Positions 36,801 through 46,016 of a stretch of 64,000 nucleotides of DNA are shown here, one piece after another. Origin of the DNA: Pseudomonas saxonica (lineage in GTDB: Bacteria > Pseudomonadota > Gammaproteobacteria > Pseudomonadales > Pseudomonadaceae); assembly GCF_007858365.1 (NCBI RefSeq), contig NZ_VFIO01000001.1, forward strand, positions 1,054,001-1,118,000, written 5' to 3'. Under the pieces are notes generated by a model. That model saw only the letters and a list, made by a program, of their open reading frames with translations, had not been told where the DNA came from and made no database searches. Position numbers and translations under genes: made by a program. Every line of letters begins with the position of its first letter. Position 1 is the first letter of the stretch.

Positions 36801-39629
36801 ATGGCACTCCAGCAATTGTCAGAGCATCATCCGCTCACCGATGTGCATCAAAAAAGGCCGTTTACTGAGGCTGAAATCCATAAGTACTTCGTCACCCGCT
36901 TCAAAAACCTCGGCCGCACCATGAACCTGTCGCTCTTGGAGCGGTATATGACCTGCGGCCAGGATCGTGCCTTCTCAGATAGCGAGCTGGCCTTGGAGTC
37001 CCAGGGTTTGGGGGGGTGCACATTGTTGAAGGCATTCAATGAACAGTTCGATGCTTTTCAGCAAAAATACAACGCGGCACTGATTGTACAACTCACACAC
37101 GCGATCAATGACCTAACCCCCGAACTGCGTCGAGACCTGCTCAATGCCGAACATTTCCTGAGGGTTTCTTTCACGGTTGAGGGCGAAGAGGTACCGGGCT
37201 TCTATGGCGTGTTGGCATTTTCAACAGACCCGCAAAACAATAGTTTCTATGAAGTGTTTTGCCCTTCCGGCACTGTCCGCAAAATACGCGCTGAAGGTAA
37301 CGCCTATATTCTGTATGACTCTGATGATTGGGCACCCACTGAGGCAAACAAGTACGTCATGGGTGTTCCCCAACTCGATCAACAAGCGTACTTGACGGGC
37401 ATGCCCGGCACTCTGAAAGTCACACCCTCTTTAACGTTGAGCTTTACGTGGAACAATCCGGCGGGAGTCAGCGAAGAGCAGCGTGTGCAGCAACTGTGCG
37501 AGAAGTTGGTTAACTCAATCTTTAGCCTGAGCCTGTCACAAGTGCGTCCCGTATTCAGGGGCTCGACACCTTATGAATCGTACCGTGATGAGTTGGTCAA
37601 TCGAACTGAAATCATTTTCAACGTCATTATTCCGTTCTATGCCCTGTATCGAGACATTGAGACCGAGAATGTAACCACAGGGACGGCGATATTCGGCGCG
37701 CTGGAAGTTCTGGCGTTTGTTTTGCCGTTTGGCAAAGCGGCTTATAGCGGTTTGAGAGCCTCCATCACACTGGGCAAGGTTGTGGTTCGCAGTACATCGC
37801 TCGGCGTATCAAGGTTTGCACTGAACACCATGAAAACACTCTATGCCAGCAAAGCATTTGCTACGACGTTGGGCAAAGGGTTGATTTCCGCCGCCAACCC
37901 GTTGGCTCTGGCAGGGCTTTTGTTCCGAGGCGGACTCAAAGGGGTGACGCTTATTCAGTTCAAGCTCCAGACCGCAAAATCGCTGAATAACGTGATATCA
38001 CTGGTAGGACTTAAAGCCAAACTGAACCCCGAAACCGCCTATTCATCATTTGTTACGGCCCCTTTGATTCAACCAAAAATCATTAACAGCCCCTTTATCG
38101 ACGCGCCCCTTGTTGCATTCAATCCTGATTTTTCTTGGGGAAATCGAAAGCTGAACATTGCTCAGCAACAGTATTTTCATGTCAATGATGTCGACTTATC
38201 CATCACACAGCGGGTTAATCATATTTATCAGCTGACGGGTGTTAGCTACATCCAGATGCAGGGCAATATTTTTGCGGTTACACGCCCTTCAGGCAGTGCA
38301 TTTCTGCACGTGTATAAAGGCTCTGTGACAGGTCCGGCGGTACGATTTAACACGGCTCAAAATAGATGGGAACTTGCCCATAGCGGCTTGGCAGGAGGGA
38401 TGGAGACGCCTTCAACGGCCCATTTTTTTCAGCGACAGCTAAGTGTACCCATGGATAACGTAATGAATTTAAGTGCGCCTGCTCACACACCCGATTATGC
38501 AATCATGTTGAGCCACTATCTGATTCCCGTTGCATATGACGCCGACCTTGGTACCTGGCGCCAACGTATCGTCAAGAAAAACTCTGGGCCCCAGGCCGAG
38601 ATGGATATGAGCTTCGGCGATCCTGTCTGGCTTAACGCTGATGGGAAATGGCAAAAAGGCAGCATCGAAAAATTCAACGCGGTCAAAGCCTCCCTACCCG
38701 CCGCCCAAGAACGTGTAACCATTACACTGCCGCAGTTACCTCAATTGCCGAAAAACCCAGTGGCCATCCCCAATCACATTCATTACATCTGGGTCGGCAC
38801 TCAAGTACCGGGCAGTCACTTGTTTGACCGGATTGCTAAAAACCTTGAGTACTCCACTGAGTTCACCTCCACCTTGCACCTCGATGTAAGCGATGAACTG
38901 TTTATTAAAATAAAATCGATGAGCGAGAAATACACCCCTCAGTTACAGCTCTCAAACATCAAGAACGAACCTTTTTACGACGTGTTCAAAAACAGTTCCA
39001 ACGCTGAACAATACACAACCCTGATAGCGGCAGAACATAAAAACTGGTCCGCGGCCTGCGACGTGATTCGTTTTCCGCTGATCAATTATTACGGTGGCCT
39101 CTATATGGATTTGGACGATGCGTTGATCGTGGCCTTGGCCGCAGACGATATCAAAGCAGCCCCCCATGACCTATTGTTAGGCAGCATCGTTACTGAAACC
39201 ACATTGGACTTTGAGGGCTATAACACCAGCCACTTTGCATCCCATCCTAATAACGATCTGTTAACCGCTATCTCTGCCGAAATGCACAAGCGTTTTATAG
39301 AGAGCAGGGACTTTTACTCACAGCCCAAACCCGTACTTGATCTGAGGCTGTCGGGGGACGCCTTGATCAAAAACAAGGCCGATTGCAAAGCCTATCACCA
39401 GAACTATTTTCGACTCACCGGCCCCACACTGATGAATGATGTGCTGATCGCTAAAATACCCGTTGTCCATAAAACGGTGTTTGAGTTAATGCCCAAGTAC
39501 AGCACACTCCAGACACAAGGCATCTATGATATCAGGCATCACAAACAAGCGATTGATTGCACCCACCACTACTTCCCCTTTGCCAGTAAGTACATTATCG
39601 AAACCGGCAACGAGCATTCCTGGGTCTAA
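33864..39629 (+). CDS. Giant dermonecrotic-toxin-like protein with C-terminal TcdA/B-type glycosyltransferase domain
   Basis: 1921 residues, no signal peptide. Residues 1 to about 560 resemble the DUF6543 dermonecrotic-toxin region of large Pseudomonas toxins (LLLETQLQLLCADGYFDQDD, then YVLTAHRGFEVFANANQA near 393-411). Around 1250-1370 are hydrophobic stretches (FNVIIPFYALYRDI, IFGALEVLAFVLPFGKAAY, ISAANPLALAGLLFRGG), like pore/translocation regions of TcdB/Mcf-type toxins. From about 1635 lies a glycosyltransferase domain: IPNHIHYIWVG (W1643), ACDVIR (D1733, R1736), GGLYMDLDD (D1749, D1751), LTGPTL and a terminal HSW. These line up with TcdB W102, D270/R273, D286/D288. It probably glycosylates a host protein. 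No immunity gene is adjacent; target and secretion route are inferred. Confidence 0.85.
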   Translation: MNTYSSQKIASMDIYDIANNLGYRTTDRSDSAAFNLAMKIIAGLLRECSATDLTKELCARATFLKAFCTQLSARRTTALAIGTDLDKTDHQHVKDLVSKLANLIWSLEFPLLSYPLLHPHQTSRAAFRANVIATLSSFPLNRVMSECTTHFIANLLDCQHLSNLQQVLANRLMTNNSIEMLMARQPSLMECIHAELKAIFTDLPDTLLLANFDSLWFVDREDHTVFEQSLGSLIRQSLANAPPEPVRVPLEIRFLTQLNPPNEDYLSITEPQYQAFCERIKNLNTTYIERLKGYWSSPADSRAEAPTKEQDYGAHLRLLLETQLQLLCADGYFDQDDDSAIRTLIFQPSLKTPNKLRAARLGIRNGASLNSRGCSFAVAFQVRGPAAAVPRTTYVLTAHRGFEVFANANQARVELNQQLNNRQTLPAWVEYVGLEHKAETAFFNHRVRKTMTLERFRENIIPDLIGFKLEQSYQDINTTFNQYRALETEPQTMSLSTWFDLATGRTMEPTTGDLLNTRVNRVIERSLPEAIAQAFLIQQEPQVELPLHSPLPIRDIAHVLHPSAELQTLITDDQFKTFASHLLATPQNQTLLSRVLEGVLDPMAAKVPITAEMGLKLVHKYASHTTAIPEIDSRNHRVTIAVQQALRNKTLFTADHHYLTSCFLLLGSAATTGTNVEPLSTSLWASARVSAASSTLDIHANISGGERTPDINALTVYLKLSTLIRDPRFPESGLHRDATFTTLMSIVVDSPVFHQLELAAVGTSSWTERERREATPDMTRALALACITDYLYPPENHTEGYVCGLNLNTQAMGGHSISEVRRQVMEHLRSTLQCTSEPAMRLAFELIAGRYCPQLTVYDVPQDLRYGYTREAVDFRHAVALAESTLPGAAVALGYQRLIELLNETLCESMNHDEQLAITLLRREPVLHFAMCRGKIPFTDIAEVKPEEVMIALQYAIELDEQKTSAMTTLVQLPPDRKKMALQQLSEHHPLTDVHQKRPFTEAEIHKYFVTRFKNLGRTMNLSLLERYMTCGQDRAFSDSELALESQGLGGCTLLKAFNEQFDAFQQKYNAALIVQLTHAINDLTPELRRDLLNAEHFLRVSFTVEGEEVPGFYGVLAFSTDPQNNSFYEVFCPSGTVRKIRAEGNAYILYDSDDWAPTEANKYVMGVPQLDQQAYLTGMPGTLKVTPSLTLSFTWNNPAGVSEEQRVQQLCEKLVNSIFSLSLSQVRPVFRGSTPYESYRDELVNRTEIIFNVIIPFYALYRDIETENVTTGTAIFGALEVLAFVLPFGKAAYSGLRASITLGKVVVRSTSLGVSRFALNTMKTLYASKAFATTLGKGLISAANPLALAGLLFRGGLKGVTLIQFKLQTAKSLNNVISLVGLKAKLNPETAYSSFVTAPLIQPKIINSPFIDAPLVAFNPDFSWGNRKLNIAQQQYFHVNDVDLSITQRVNHIYQLTGVSYIQMQGNIFAVTRPSGSAFLHVYKGSVTGPAVRFNTAQNRWELAHSGLAGGMETPSTAHFFQRQLSVPMDNVMNLSAPAHTPDYAIMLSHYLIPVAYDADLGTWRQRIVKKNSGPQAEMDMSFGDPVWLNADGKWQKGSIEKFNAVKASLPAAQERVTITLPQLPQLPKNPVAIPNHIHYIWVGTQVPGSHLFDRIAKNLEYSTEFTSTLHLDVSDELFIKIKSMSEKYTPQLQLSNIKNEPFYDVFKNSSNAEQYTTLIAAEHKNWSAACDVIRFPLINYYGGLYMDLDDALIVALAADDIKAAPHDLLLGSIVTETTLDFEGYNTSHFASHPNNDLLTAISAEMHKRFIESRDFYSQPKPVLDLRLSGDALIKNKADCKAYHQNYFRLTGPTLMNDVLIAKIPVVHKTVFELMPKYSTLQTQGIYDIRHHKQAIDCTHHYFPFASKYIIETGNEHSWV

Positions 39630-39644
39630 GCCTTTGTGAAGACG

Positions 39645-39682
39645 AAAAAAAACCGCCTTTCTTGTCGAAAGGCGGTTTTTTT
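39645..39682. terminator. Bidirectional terminator between toxin gene and cyoE
   Basis: A 12-bp stem (AAACCGCCTTTC / GAAAGGCGGTTT) with a TTGTC loop, flanked by an A-run on the left and a seven-T run on the right. It serves both convergent transcription units. Confidence 0.93.
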
Positions 39683-39693
39683 GTCTGGCTTAA

Positions 39694-40581
39694 TTAGTGC
39701 GCGTAAGTGAGTAACAACTCGCTTGGCACTTTGAAGTCCAGTGACATCATGACGCTCAACGCGGTAATGGTGAAGATCGAGAACACGAACAGCTTGCGTG
39801 CCCAGACCTTATCGTCGACAGCTTTATAGCCTGTCCACGCCATGTACAGCCAGTACATGCCCATCGCTGCTGCTACGGCCATGTAGCTCATGCCGGCGTA
39901 ACCGCCAAGCGTAAGCATCAGGGTCGCGATCAGGAACGCGAGGATGTAAAGCAGGATGTGCTTCTTGGCAACCTTGATCCCGCGCTTCACCGGCAACACC
40001 GGAATCGATGCAGCCAGGTAATCGTTGAAGCGGAAAATCGCGATGGCGTACGAATGCGGCATCTGCCACAGGCTAAACATCACCAAAAGGGTCAGGGCAG
40101 CCATGTCGAAGTGGTTACTCACTGCGACATAGCCGATGACCGGAGGCATTGCACCCGACAGACTGCCTATCAGCGTGCCGTGAACCGACTTGCGCTTGAA
40201 GTACAGGCTGTACAAACACACGTAGATCACAAAGCCGATCGCTGCGAACAGAGCCGCCAGCGGGTTGGCCACGCGATACAACAGCGCAAGACCAGCAACC
40301 CCCAGCAAGGTGGCGTAAAGCAGTGCCACCTTGAGGGAAATCAAGCCTTGTACCAATACGCGGTTTTTGGTGCGGTCCATCTTGATGTCGATGTCGCGGT
40401 CAATGCAGTTGTTAAACACGCATCCAGACGCAACCACCAAGGAGGTGCCGATTACCGCGGCCAGGAAGAGGGCAAGATCGAAATGCCCCTTCGAGGCCAG
40501 GAAGAACCCGCCTGCCACAGAAAGCACGTTACCGAAAATGATCCCCGGTTTGGTGATTTGGATAAAGTGCTTGAAGGACAT
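39694..40581 (-). CDS. cyoE: Protoheme IX farnesyltransferase (heme O synthase)
   Basis: 295 residues, polytopic UbiA-family prenyltransferase that makes heme O for the bo3 oxidase. The first prenyl-diphosphate motif [18 protein letters not shown] (about 57-75) and the N-terminal [17 protein letters not shown] are clear. It is the last gene of cyoABCDE, 11 nt after cyoD. Confidence 0.97.
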   Translation of the reverse strand: MSFKHFIQITKPGIIFGNVLSVAGGFFLASKGHFDLALFLAAVIGTSLVVASGCVFNNCIDRDIDIKMDRTKNRVLVQGLISLKVALLYATLLGVAGLALLYRVANPLAALFAAIGFVIYVCLYSLYFKRKSVHGTLIGSLSGAMPPVIGYVAVSNHFDMAALTLLVMFSLWQMPHSYAIAIFRFNDYLAASIPVLPVKRGIKVAKKHILLYILAFLIATLMLTLGGYAGMSYMAVAAAMGMYWLYMAWTGYKAVDDKVWARKLFVFSIFTITALSVMMSLDFKVPSELLLTYAH

Positions 40582-40592
40582 CGGGTCTTACC

Positions 40593-40919
40593 TCACTTCG
40601 CCATCATTTCAGCGTGGATGCTAAACATGATCCACAGGGACAAGCCCACCAGCAGGACAATTACCAGCGCGGCAAACACCAGCGCTGTCACGTTGTTGCG
40701 TTGTGCCGGCGAGCGGTCCAGGTGCAGGAAGTACACCAGGTGAACAACCACTTGCACCACAGCGCACAGCAGTACGACTGCCAGCGTGGTGATTTTCGGC
40801 AAGCTCGGATACATGACCAGCCCGAACGGAATGGCGGTCAGGATTACCGACAGGATGAAGCCGATCACGTATGACTTCACGCTGCCGTGGTTGGCGCCGT
40901 CGGAATGTGCGTTAGCCAT
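40593..40919 (-). CDS. cyoD: Cytochrome bo3 oxidase subunit IV
   Basis: 108 residues from ATG 40919 ([21 protein letters not shown]). There are three membrane helices (VIGFILSVILTAIPFGLVM..., TLAVVLLCAVVQVVVHLVYFLHL, LVFAALVIVLLVGLSLWIMF). Subunit IV aids CuB/oxidase assembly. The ATG overlaps the cyoC stop by one base (TAATG). Confidence 0.96.
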   Translation of the reverse strand: MANAHSDGANHGSVKSYVIGFILSVILTAIPFGLVMYPSLPKITTLAVVLLCAVVQVVVHLVYFLHLDRSPAQRNNVTALVFAALVIVLLVGLSLWIMFSIHAEMMAK

Positions 40920-41545
40920 TACAAAGTCCCCATCAGGTAAACAACGGTGAATACGCAGATCCACACCACGTCCAGGAAGTGCCAGAACAGGCTCAAGCAG
41001 CTCAGACGGGTCTTGTTGGTTGCCGTCAGGCCGTTTTTCTGCACCTGATACATCATGATCGCCATCCAGATCAGACCGCTGGTCACGTGCAGACCGTGGG
41101 TACCAACCAGGGTGAAGAACCCGGACAGGAAGCCTGAACGGCTAGGGCCGTAGCCTTCGGAGATCAACAGATGGAACTCGTTGATTTCCATGGCGATAAA
41201 GCCGGCACCCAGCAGGAAAGTCATCGCAAGCCAGAACAGCACTTGCGGCTTCTTGCCCTTGAACAACGCCAGCATGGCGAAGCCGTAGGTGATCGAGCTG
41301 AACAGCAACAGGGCAGTCTCACCCAGTACGTACGGCAGTTCGAAGATGTCGTGGCCCGACGGGCCACCCGCAACGTTGTTCACCAATACCGCATATACCG
41401 CGAAGATCGACGCAAACAAGATGCAGTCGGTCATCAGGTAAAGCCAGAAACCGAATACGGTAGTCTCGCCTGCGTCGTGATGTTCGTCATGGTGCTCATG
41501 GTCGTGACCATGAGCGTTTCCAGCAGTGGTCGCTAAGTTCGACAT
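40919..41545 (-). CDS. cyoC: Cytochrome bo3 oxidase subunit III
   Basis: 208 residues with five membrane helices of the heme-copper oxidase subunit III family ([48 protein letters not shown]). The N-terminus is unusually His-rich ([16 protein letters not shown]). Spacing is 3 nt after cyoB. Confidence 0.97.
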   Translation of the reverse strand: MSNLATTAGNAHGHDHEHHDEHHDAGETTVFGFWLYLMTDCILFASIFAVYAVLVNNVAGGPSGHDIFELPYVLGETALLLFSSITYGFAMLALFKGKKPQVLFWLAMTFLLGAGFIAMEINEFHLLISEGYGPSRSGFLSGFFTLVGTHGLHVTSGLIWMAIMMYQVQKNGLTATNKTRLSCLSLFWHFLDVVWICVFTVVYLMGTL

Positions 41546-41548
41546 GGT

Positions 41549-43573
41549 TTAAACCTGTTCCAACTTGGATTCAACACCGGTAGCCGGGATTGCTTTGGCG
41601 GCTACCAAACGCTTGTGCTGCTCGGCCTCGATACGCTCGATGGTCTCGACCGGCACCATGTAGCCTTGGTCGTCACGGGCTGCGTGAGCAACGAAGACAA
41701 CAACCGTACCTACCAGGCCCACGATGGCCAGCCACCAGATGTGCCAGATCATCGCGAAACCGAATACGGTCAGCAGTGCGCCCATGTACACACCAGTAGC
41801 GGTGTTGTTAGGCATGTGGATCGGCGAGTACTTGGCCGGAGCCTTGTAAGCCGTACCGTTTTCCTTGGCTTCGGTGAACGCGTCGATACCGTCTACTTTT
41901 GGCACTACGGCGAAGTTGTAGAACGGAGGTGGCGACGAAGTCGACCATTCCAGGGTGTGGCCATTCCATGGATCGCCGAATTCGCAGGCGTTCTCTGGTT
42001 TGTTACGGTCACGTACGCTGACGTACAGCTGGATCAACTGGCTGATGATGCCCAATGCAATCAGGAATGCGCCGAACGCAGCTACGTACAGGTAAGGCAC
42101 CCACTCTGGGTTGGTAGTGGCGTTCAGACGACGGGTCATGCCCATGAAGCCCAGTGCATACAGCGGCATGAACGCGATGAAGAAGCCAACAATCCAGAAC
42201 CAGAACGCTGCCTTGCCCCACTTCTCGTTCAGTTTGAAGCCGAACGCTTTAGGGAAGTAGAAGCTGAAACCAGCGATGTAACCAAATACCGCACCGCCAA
42301 TGATCACGTTATGGAAGTGAGCAATTACAAACAGGCTGTTGTGCAGTACGAAGTCAGCACCCGGGATGGCCAGCAGTACGCCAGTCATACCACCAATGGC
42401 GAAGGTCACCATGAAGCCCAGGGTCCACAGAACCTGGCTGGTGAAGCGCAGACGACCTTGGTAGATGGTGAACAGCCAGTTGAATAGCTTGACCCCCGTC
42501 GGGATCGAAATAAGCATCGTCGCCAGACCGAAGAAGGCGTTGACGCTTGCACCCGAACCCATGGTGAAGAAGTGGTGCAGCCAAACCATGAAGCCCAGCA
42601 CCGAGATCGCGCCGGAGGCGTAGACCATCGAGTGGTGACCGAACAGACGTTTACCGGTGAACGTGGAGATAACTTCAGAGAAGATCCCGAACGCCGGCAG
42701 AATGAGGATGTACACCTCAGGGTGACCCCACGCCCAGAACAGGTTGACGTACATCATTGGATTACCACCAAGTTCACTGGTGAAAATGTGGAAATCCATG
42801 TAACGGTCAAGTGTCAGCAGTGCCAGGGTAGCAGTCAGGATCGGGAACGAAGCCACGATCAGGACGTTTGCCCAGGTGCAGGTCCAGGTGAAGATCGGCA
42901 TGTCCATCAGTTTCATGCCTGGAGCACGCATCTTCAGTACGGTCGCCAGGAAGTTAACCCCGGTTAACGTCGTACCTAACCCCGATAACTGCAGGGCCCA
43001 GATGTAGTAGTCCATCCCCACGCCAGGGCTGTACTGCAAGCCCGACAGCGGCGGATAAGCAACCCAACCGGTCTTGGCGAACTCGCCGACGCCCAGCGAC
43101 AGGTTGACCAGCACAACGCCGGACACCAGCAGCCAGAAGCTCAGGGAGTTCAGGAACGGATAGGCAACGTCACGTGCGCCAATCTGCAGCGGCACCGCAA
43201 GGTTCATCAGGCCGGTGAAGAATGGCATCGCCATGAAGATGATCATGATCACACCGTGAGCGGTGAAGATCTGGTCATAGTGTTCAGGCGGCAAGTAGCC
43301 AGGTGAACCCTCGGTGGCCATGGCCAACTGGGTACGCATCATGACGGCGTCGGCAAAGCCGCGCAGCAGCATGATCATGGCGACGATGATGTACATCACG
43401 CCGATTTTCTTGTGGTCGACTGACGTTAGCCATTCAGTCCACAAGTAGGTCCACTTCTTGAAGTAGGTTATTGCTGCAAACAGTGCCAGACCACCCAGCG
43501 CGATCATGGCAATGGTCACCATTACGATCGGCTCGTGGAATGGGACCGCTTCCCAACTTAATTTACCAAACAT
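41549..43573 (-). CDS. cyoB: Cytochrome bo3 ubiquinol oxidase subunit I
   Basis: 674 residues, standard for CyoB. A fifteen-helix heme-copper oxidase core reducing O2 to water with proton pumping. Recognisable motifs are the heme ligand region [17 protein letters not shown], the CuB/heme region [18 protein letters not shown] with HHSMVYAS, and [18 protein letters not shown]. It lies 3 nt downstream of cyoA. Confidence 0.98.
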   Translation of the reverse strand: MFGKLSWEAVPFHEPIVMVTIAMIALGGLALFAAITYFKKWTYLWTEWLTSVDHKKIGVMYIIVAMIMLLRGFADAVMMRTQLAMATEGSPGYLPPEHYDQIFTAHGVIMIIFMAMPFFTGLMNLAVPLQIGARDVAYPFLNSLSFWLLVSGVVLVNLSLGVGEFAKTGWVAYPPLSGLQYSPGVGMDYYIWALQLSGLGTTLTGVNFLATVLKMRAPGMKLMDMPIFTWTCTWANVLIVASFPILTATLALLTLDRYMDFHIFTSELGGNPMMYVNLFWAWGHPEVYILILPAFGIFSEVISTFTGKRLFGHHSMVYASGAISVLGFMVWLHHFFTMGSGASVNAFFGLATMLISIPTGVKLFNWLFTIYQGRLRFTSQVLWTLGFMVTFAIGGMTGVLLAIPGADFVLHNSLFVIAHFHNVIIGGAVFGYIAGFSFYFPKAFGFKLNEKWGKAAFWFWIVGFFIAFMPLYALGFMGMTRRLNATTNPEWVPYLYVAAFGAFLIALGIISQLIQLYVSVRDRNKPENACEFGDPWNGHTLEWSTSSPPPFYNFAVVPKVDGIDAFTEAKENGTAYKAPAKYSPIHMPNNTATGVYMGALLTVFGFAMIWHIWWLAIVGLVGTVVVFVAHAARDDQGYMVPVETIERIEAEQHKRLVAAKAIPATGVESKLEQV

Positions 43574-43576
43574 CGT

Positions 43577-44515
43577 TTACTCCTCTGCCCCGGCAGCTGA
43601 ATTCGAACTCTCGTCCACCCCATCGGTCCCGGCGACTGCTTTCTTCTCGTGCTTGACCGGTTTGCCTGGTGTCATACCTTCATACTTGTCGATGATGGTC
43701 TGGAACAGGTTCGGTGCGTACGAAGAGTAAAGCGCAACGGGGTTGTTTTGGCTTGGCTTGGACAAGGCGGCGTATTCAGCTTGATCAAGCTGTTTAGGTG
43801 ACGCTTTGACTTCATTTACCCAGGCGTCGAATTCGGCCTGAGAAGTCGCAATCGCTTTGAATTTCATGCCAGTGAAGCCCGCACCGCTGTAGTTGGCAGA
43901 GATGCCATCCAGTTCAGCGTTGTGGTTGGCAATCAAGTGCAACTTGGTCTGCATACCGGCCATGGCGTAGATCTGCCCGCCCAGGCCCGGAATGAAGAAC
44001 GAGTTCATGACCGTGTCAGAGGTGATACGGAAATTGATCGGCGTATTGGCCGGGAACACGATCTTGTTGACAGTGGCGATACCCTGTTCCGGGTAGATGA
44101 ACAGCCACTTCCAATCCATTGCCACCACTTCGATGGTCAACGGTTTGACGTCGGATTCAAGTGGACGGTATGGATCCAGAGCGTGGGTCGACTTGTAGGT
44201 CAAAACGCCCAGGGCGAGGATGATCAGGATAGGAACAGTCCAGATCACGACTTCGATCTTGGTAGAGTGCGACCATTTAGGTGCGTAGGTAGCATCCTTG
44301 TTCGACGCACGGTATTTCCACGCGAAGATAAATGTCATCGCGATGACCGGGACCACAACCAGGAGCATCAACAATGTTGCAGTGATGATCAGATTCCGCT
44401 CTTCGATCCCGATCTGCCCCACTGGATTGAGCAATGTCCAATTGCAACCTCCCAGCAGCAACGTGCCGAAAAGTGGCAATAAGCCAAGGAGTCTGGGGTA
44501 CCTTTTTTTAGTCAT
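43577..44515 (-). CDS. cyoA: Cytochrome bo3 oxidase subunit II
   Basis: 312 residues from ATG 44515, with GAGG 7 nt upstream; the longer upstream frame runs into the leader. A lipoprotein signal ends LLLGGC (C24), then come two membrane helices and a cupredoxin domain ([21 protein letters not shown]) lacking the CuA ligands, as usual for quinol oxidases. The Gly/Lys-rich tail ([15 protein letters not shown]) is a Pseudomonas feature. It is first in the cyo operon. Confidence 0.97.
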   Translation of the reverse strand: MTKKRYPRLLGLLPLFGTLLLGGCNWTLLNPVGQIGIEERNLIITATLLMLLVVVPVIAMTFIFAWKYRASNKDATYAPKWSHSTKIEVVIWTVPILIILALGVLTYKSTHALDPYRPLESDVKPLTIEVVAMDWKWLFIYPEQGIATVNKIVFPANTPINFRITSDTVMNSFFIPGLGGQIYAMAGMQTKLHLIANHNAELDGISANYSGAGFTGMKFKAIATSQAEFDAWVNEVKASPKQLDQAEYAALSKPSQNNPVALYSSYAPNLFQTIIDKYEGMTPGKPVKHEKKAVAGTDGVDESSNSAAGAEE

Positions 44516-44560
44516 CTCACGACCTCTAAAACAGCTTGCACAATGCAGTTGGTTTTTTTC

Positions 44561-44589
44561 GCCAACGCTTCGCCCTGCCAAGCGTTGGC
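44561..44589. repeat. Perfect hairpin in the cyoA leader
   Basis: 10-bp arms GCCAACGCTT / AAGCGTTGGC around a 9-nt loop, 46 nt upstream of the cyoA ATG. On the plus strand it is followed by TCTTTT and on the minus strand by GAAAAAAACC, so it is not a terminator for cyo transcripts. Confidence 0.75.
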
Positions 44590-44698
44590 TCTTTTCCGGA
44601 ATTGTATGAAGCCCTGCTCTATCACTATCAGGCGAATAGGCGAATTCCGGGGTAGCAGTGATTTCTTATTTGATACGTGGTCAATGGCCTTGTTACAG

Positions 44699-44714
44699 AC
44701 CAAATCCATTTGGT
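44699..44714. promoter_or_regulatory. Palindrome upstream of cyoA
   Basis: ACCAAAT-CC-ATTTGGT, 7-bp perfect arms with a 2-nt centre, 184 nt upstream of cyoA. Candidate regulator-binding site; no known factor assigned. Confidence 0.45.
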
Positions 44715-45256
44715 GCAGAACTTAGAAGGGTTGCCAGTACCTGGGAGTCGCATGGGACGCCTGTCGAACCGCCCAGACGACCGTCAACTACCCGCTTGGG
44801 CTCGGGACGAGCAGGCTGGACGTTCAGTGCGTGCGATTGTAGTTAGGTAGCCCTCCATAAACCATGTCTCATACCGAAATAATTCATCTCGGCTACGGTA
44901 ACAATCCCTAACTATTATTACGCCGCACGCCCCCTAACCCTCTCGAAACAGCTTGTAGCACGCCACCGCCCCTTCAAAAAACGCCTCTTTTTAGCGCACG
45001 ACCGCCCCATCGTCAATCCGCGTAAACGCCCAAACAAAGAGGCTTACAGCGTTTTTTCATTGAGACGCCCTCTGCCTATTTCAACCCTTGCCCATCAGAA
45101 GTAAGTCTAGATCCATTAATACCCGATAGGCGGTTTTACGACGCGCTGCATCCCGCTAAAGCCGCCGTGCGACACCTCTCGCGTGACAATATGTCGCAGC
45201 TTAGCAGACACTTTTTTTTATGCTGCATCACATCCTGTTGACATTTGGCCGGACAT

Positions 45257-45287
45257 AAAAAACCCGTACTTCCAATAGAAGTACGGG
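45257..45287 (-). terminator. Terminator after dsbB
   Basis: A 10-bp perfect stem (CCCGTACTTC / GAAGTACGGG) with a CAATA loop, followed on the minus strand by six T. It lies just beyond the dsbB stop. Confidence 0.9.
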
Positions 45288-45302
45288 GCGGATGCGAGTG
45301 TT

Positions 45303-45812
45303 TTAATGCGTTTTTCTGCGATTGCGGTAAATGCCCACCGGCACCAGCACGGCGGTCAACACAAACGCCACCAACGCCCATTGCGCCAGCGACAAGCCCA
45401 ATACGGGAGGATAAGGCGTTGAACAAAAGCCATCGACTTGAAAACCTAAAGGAAAAATCGCAGCCAGTGGCAGGCCGTCAACGATAGGTTGCAATACATC
45501 AAGGCCACAGCTCACTGCCGGGTTAGCGAGGATATAGACGTGGCGGGCCGCAGCGATAATTCCGCCAATGGCACTGAGCACCACCAGCACCTCACACACC
45601 GTGATACTGCGCCGGGTCGGCATCGCCACCCCGATAAAGGCAAAGAGTGCGATCAATAACAAGGCATAGCGTTGCAATATGCACAGCGGGCATGGCGCCT
45701 CTCCGAGCACGATTTGCATGTACAACGCCCCACCGATCAGGGCCAGGCAAATCAGCCCGAGCAACGCCAGAAAGCGCTTCTCGGGGCCCAAACGCATCAT
45801 GTCATGTGTCAT
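45303..45812 (-). CDS. dsbB: Disulfide bond formation protein DsbB
   Basis: 169 residues from ATG 45812, with AAGGG upstream. A four-helix inner-membrane protein that reoxidises DsbA and passes electrons to quinone. Its redox pairs are C41/C44 (CPLC) and C102/C130 (SCGLDV, GFCST). The quinone-proximal Arg follows CPLCILQR. It lies upstream of the cyo block, a common Pseudomonas order. Confidence 0.96.
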   Translation of the reverse strand: MTHDMMRLGPEKRFLALLGLICLALIGGALYMQIVLGEAPCPLCILQRYALLLIALFAFIGVAMPTRRSITVCEVLVVLSAIGGIIAAARHVYILANPAVSCGLDVLQPIVDGLPLAAIFPLGFQVDGFCSTPYPPVLGLSLAQWALVAFVLTAVLVPVGIYRNRRKTH

Positions 45813-45974
45813 CGCATATCCCTTAAGCCTGAATATTGGAAAAGTCCGCAGTTTACACGCAGACCTGCAGCCTGAAGGAGTGAAACTGTGTGGATAAACG
45901 TGGCGCAAGGCAATTAATGCAACATTAAAGGCGCAAAGCAGCACCCGCGCATCGAAACGGGGTGCTGCCAACCT

Positions 45975-46012
45975 TTGTCGCCGCTGTCGAGGAACGAAGG
46001 CTAGGCTACAGC
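45975..46012. repeat. Degenerate REP sequence downstream of hmp
   Basis: TCGCCGCTGTCGAGGAACGAAGGCT followed by GGCTACA resembles the Pseudomonas REP variant seen at 26385-26423, but with substitutions and a disrupted end. A single degenerate copy. Confidence 0.55.
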
Positions 46013-46016
46013 TGGA

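Larger units (their letters stand above)
44516..45256. other. Long non-coding interval upstream of cyoA
   Basis: About 740 nt between cyoA and the dsbB terminator with no supported gene on either strand. It holds the hairpin 44561-44589 and the palindrome 44699-44714, plus several T-runs. Presumably it contains the cyo promoter and a long leader, but no confident -35/-10 pair was found. A small RNA could be present. Confidence 0.5.

Noticed and set aside
45136..45426. Open frame overlapping the dsbB end and terminator
   Set aside because: Runs through a strong terminator and the dsbB coding end; no ribosome site or family.
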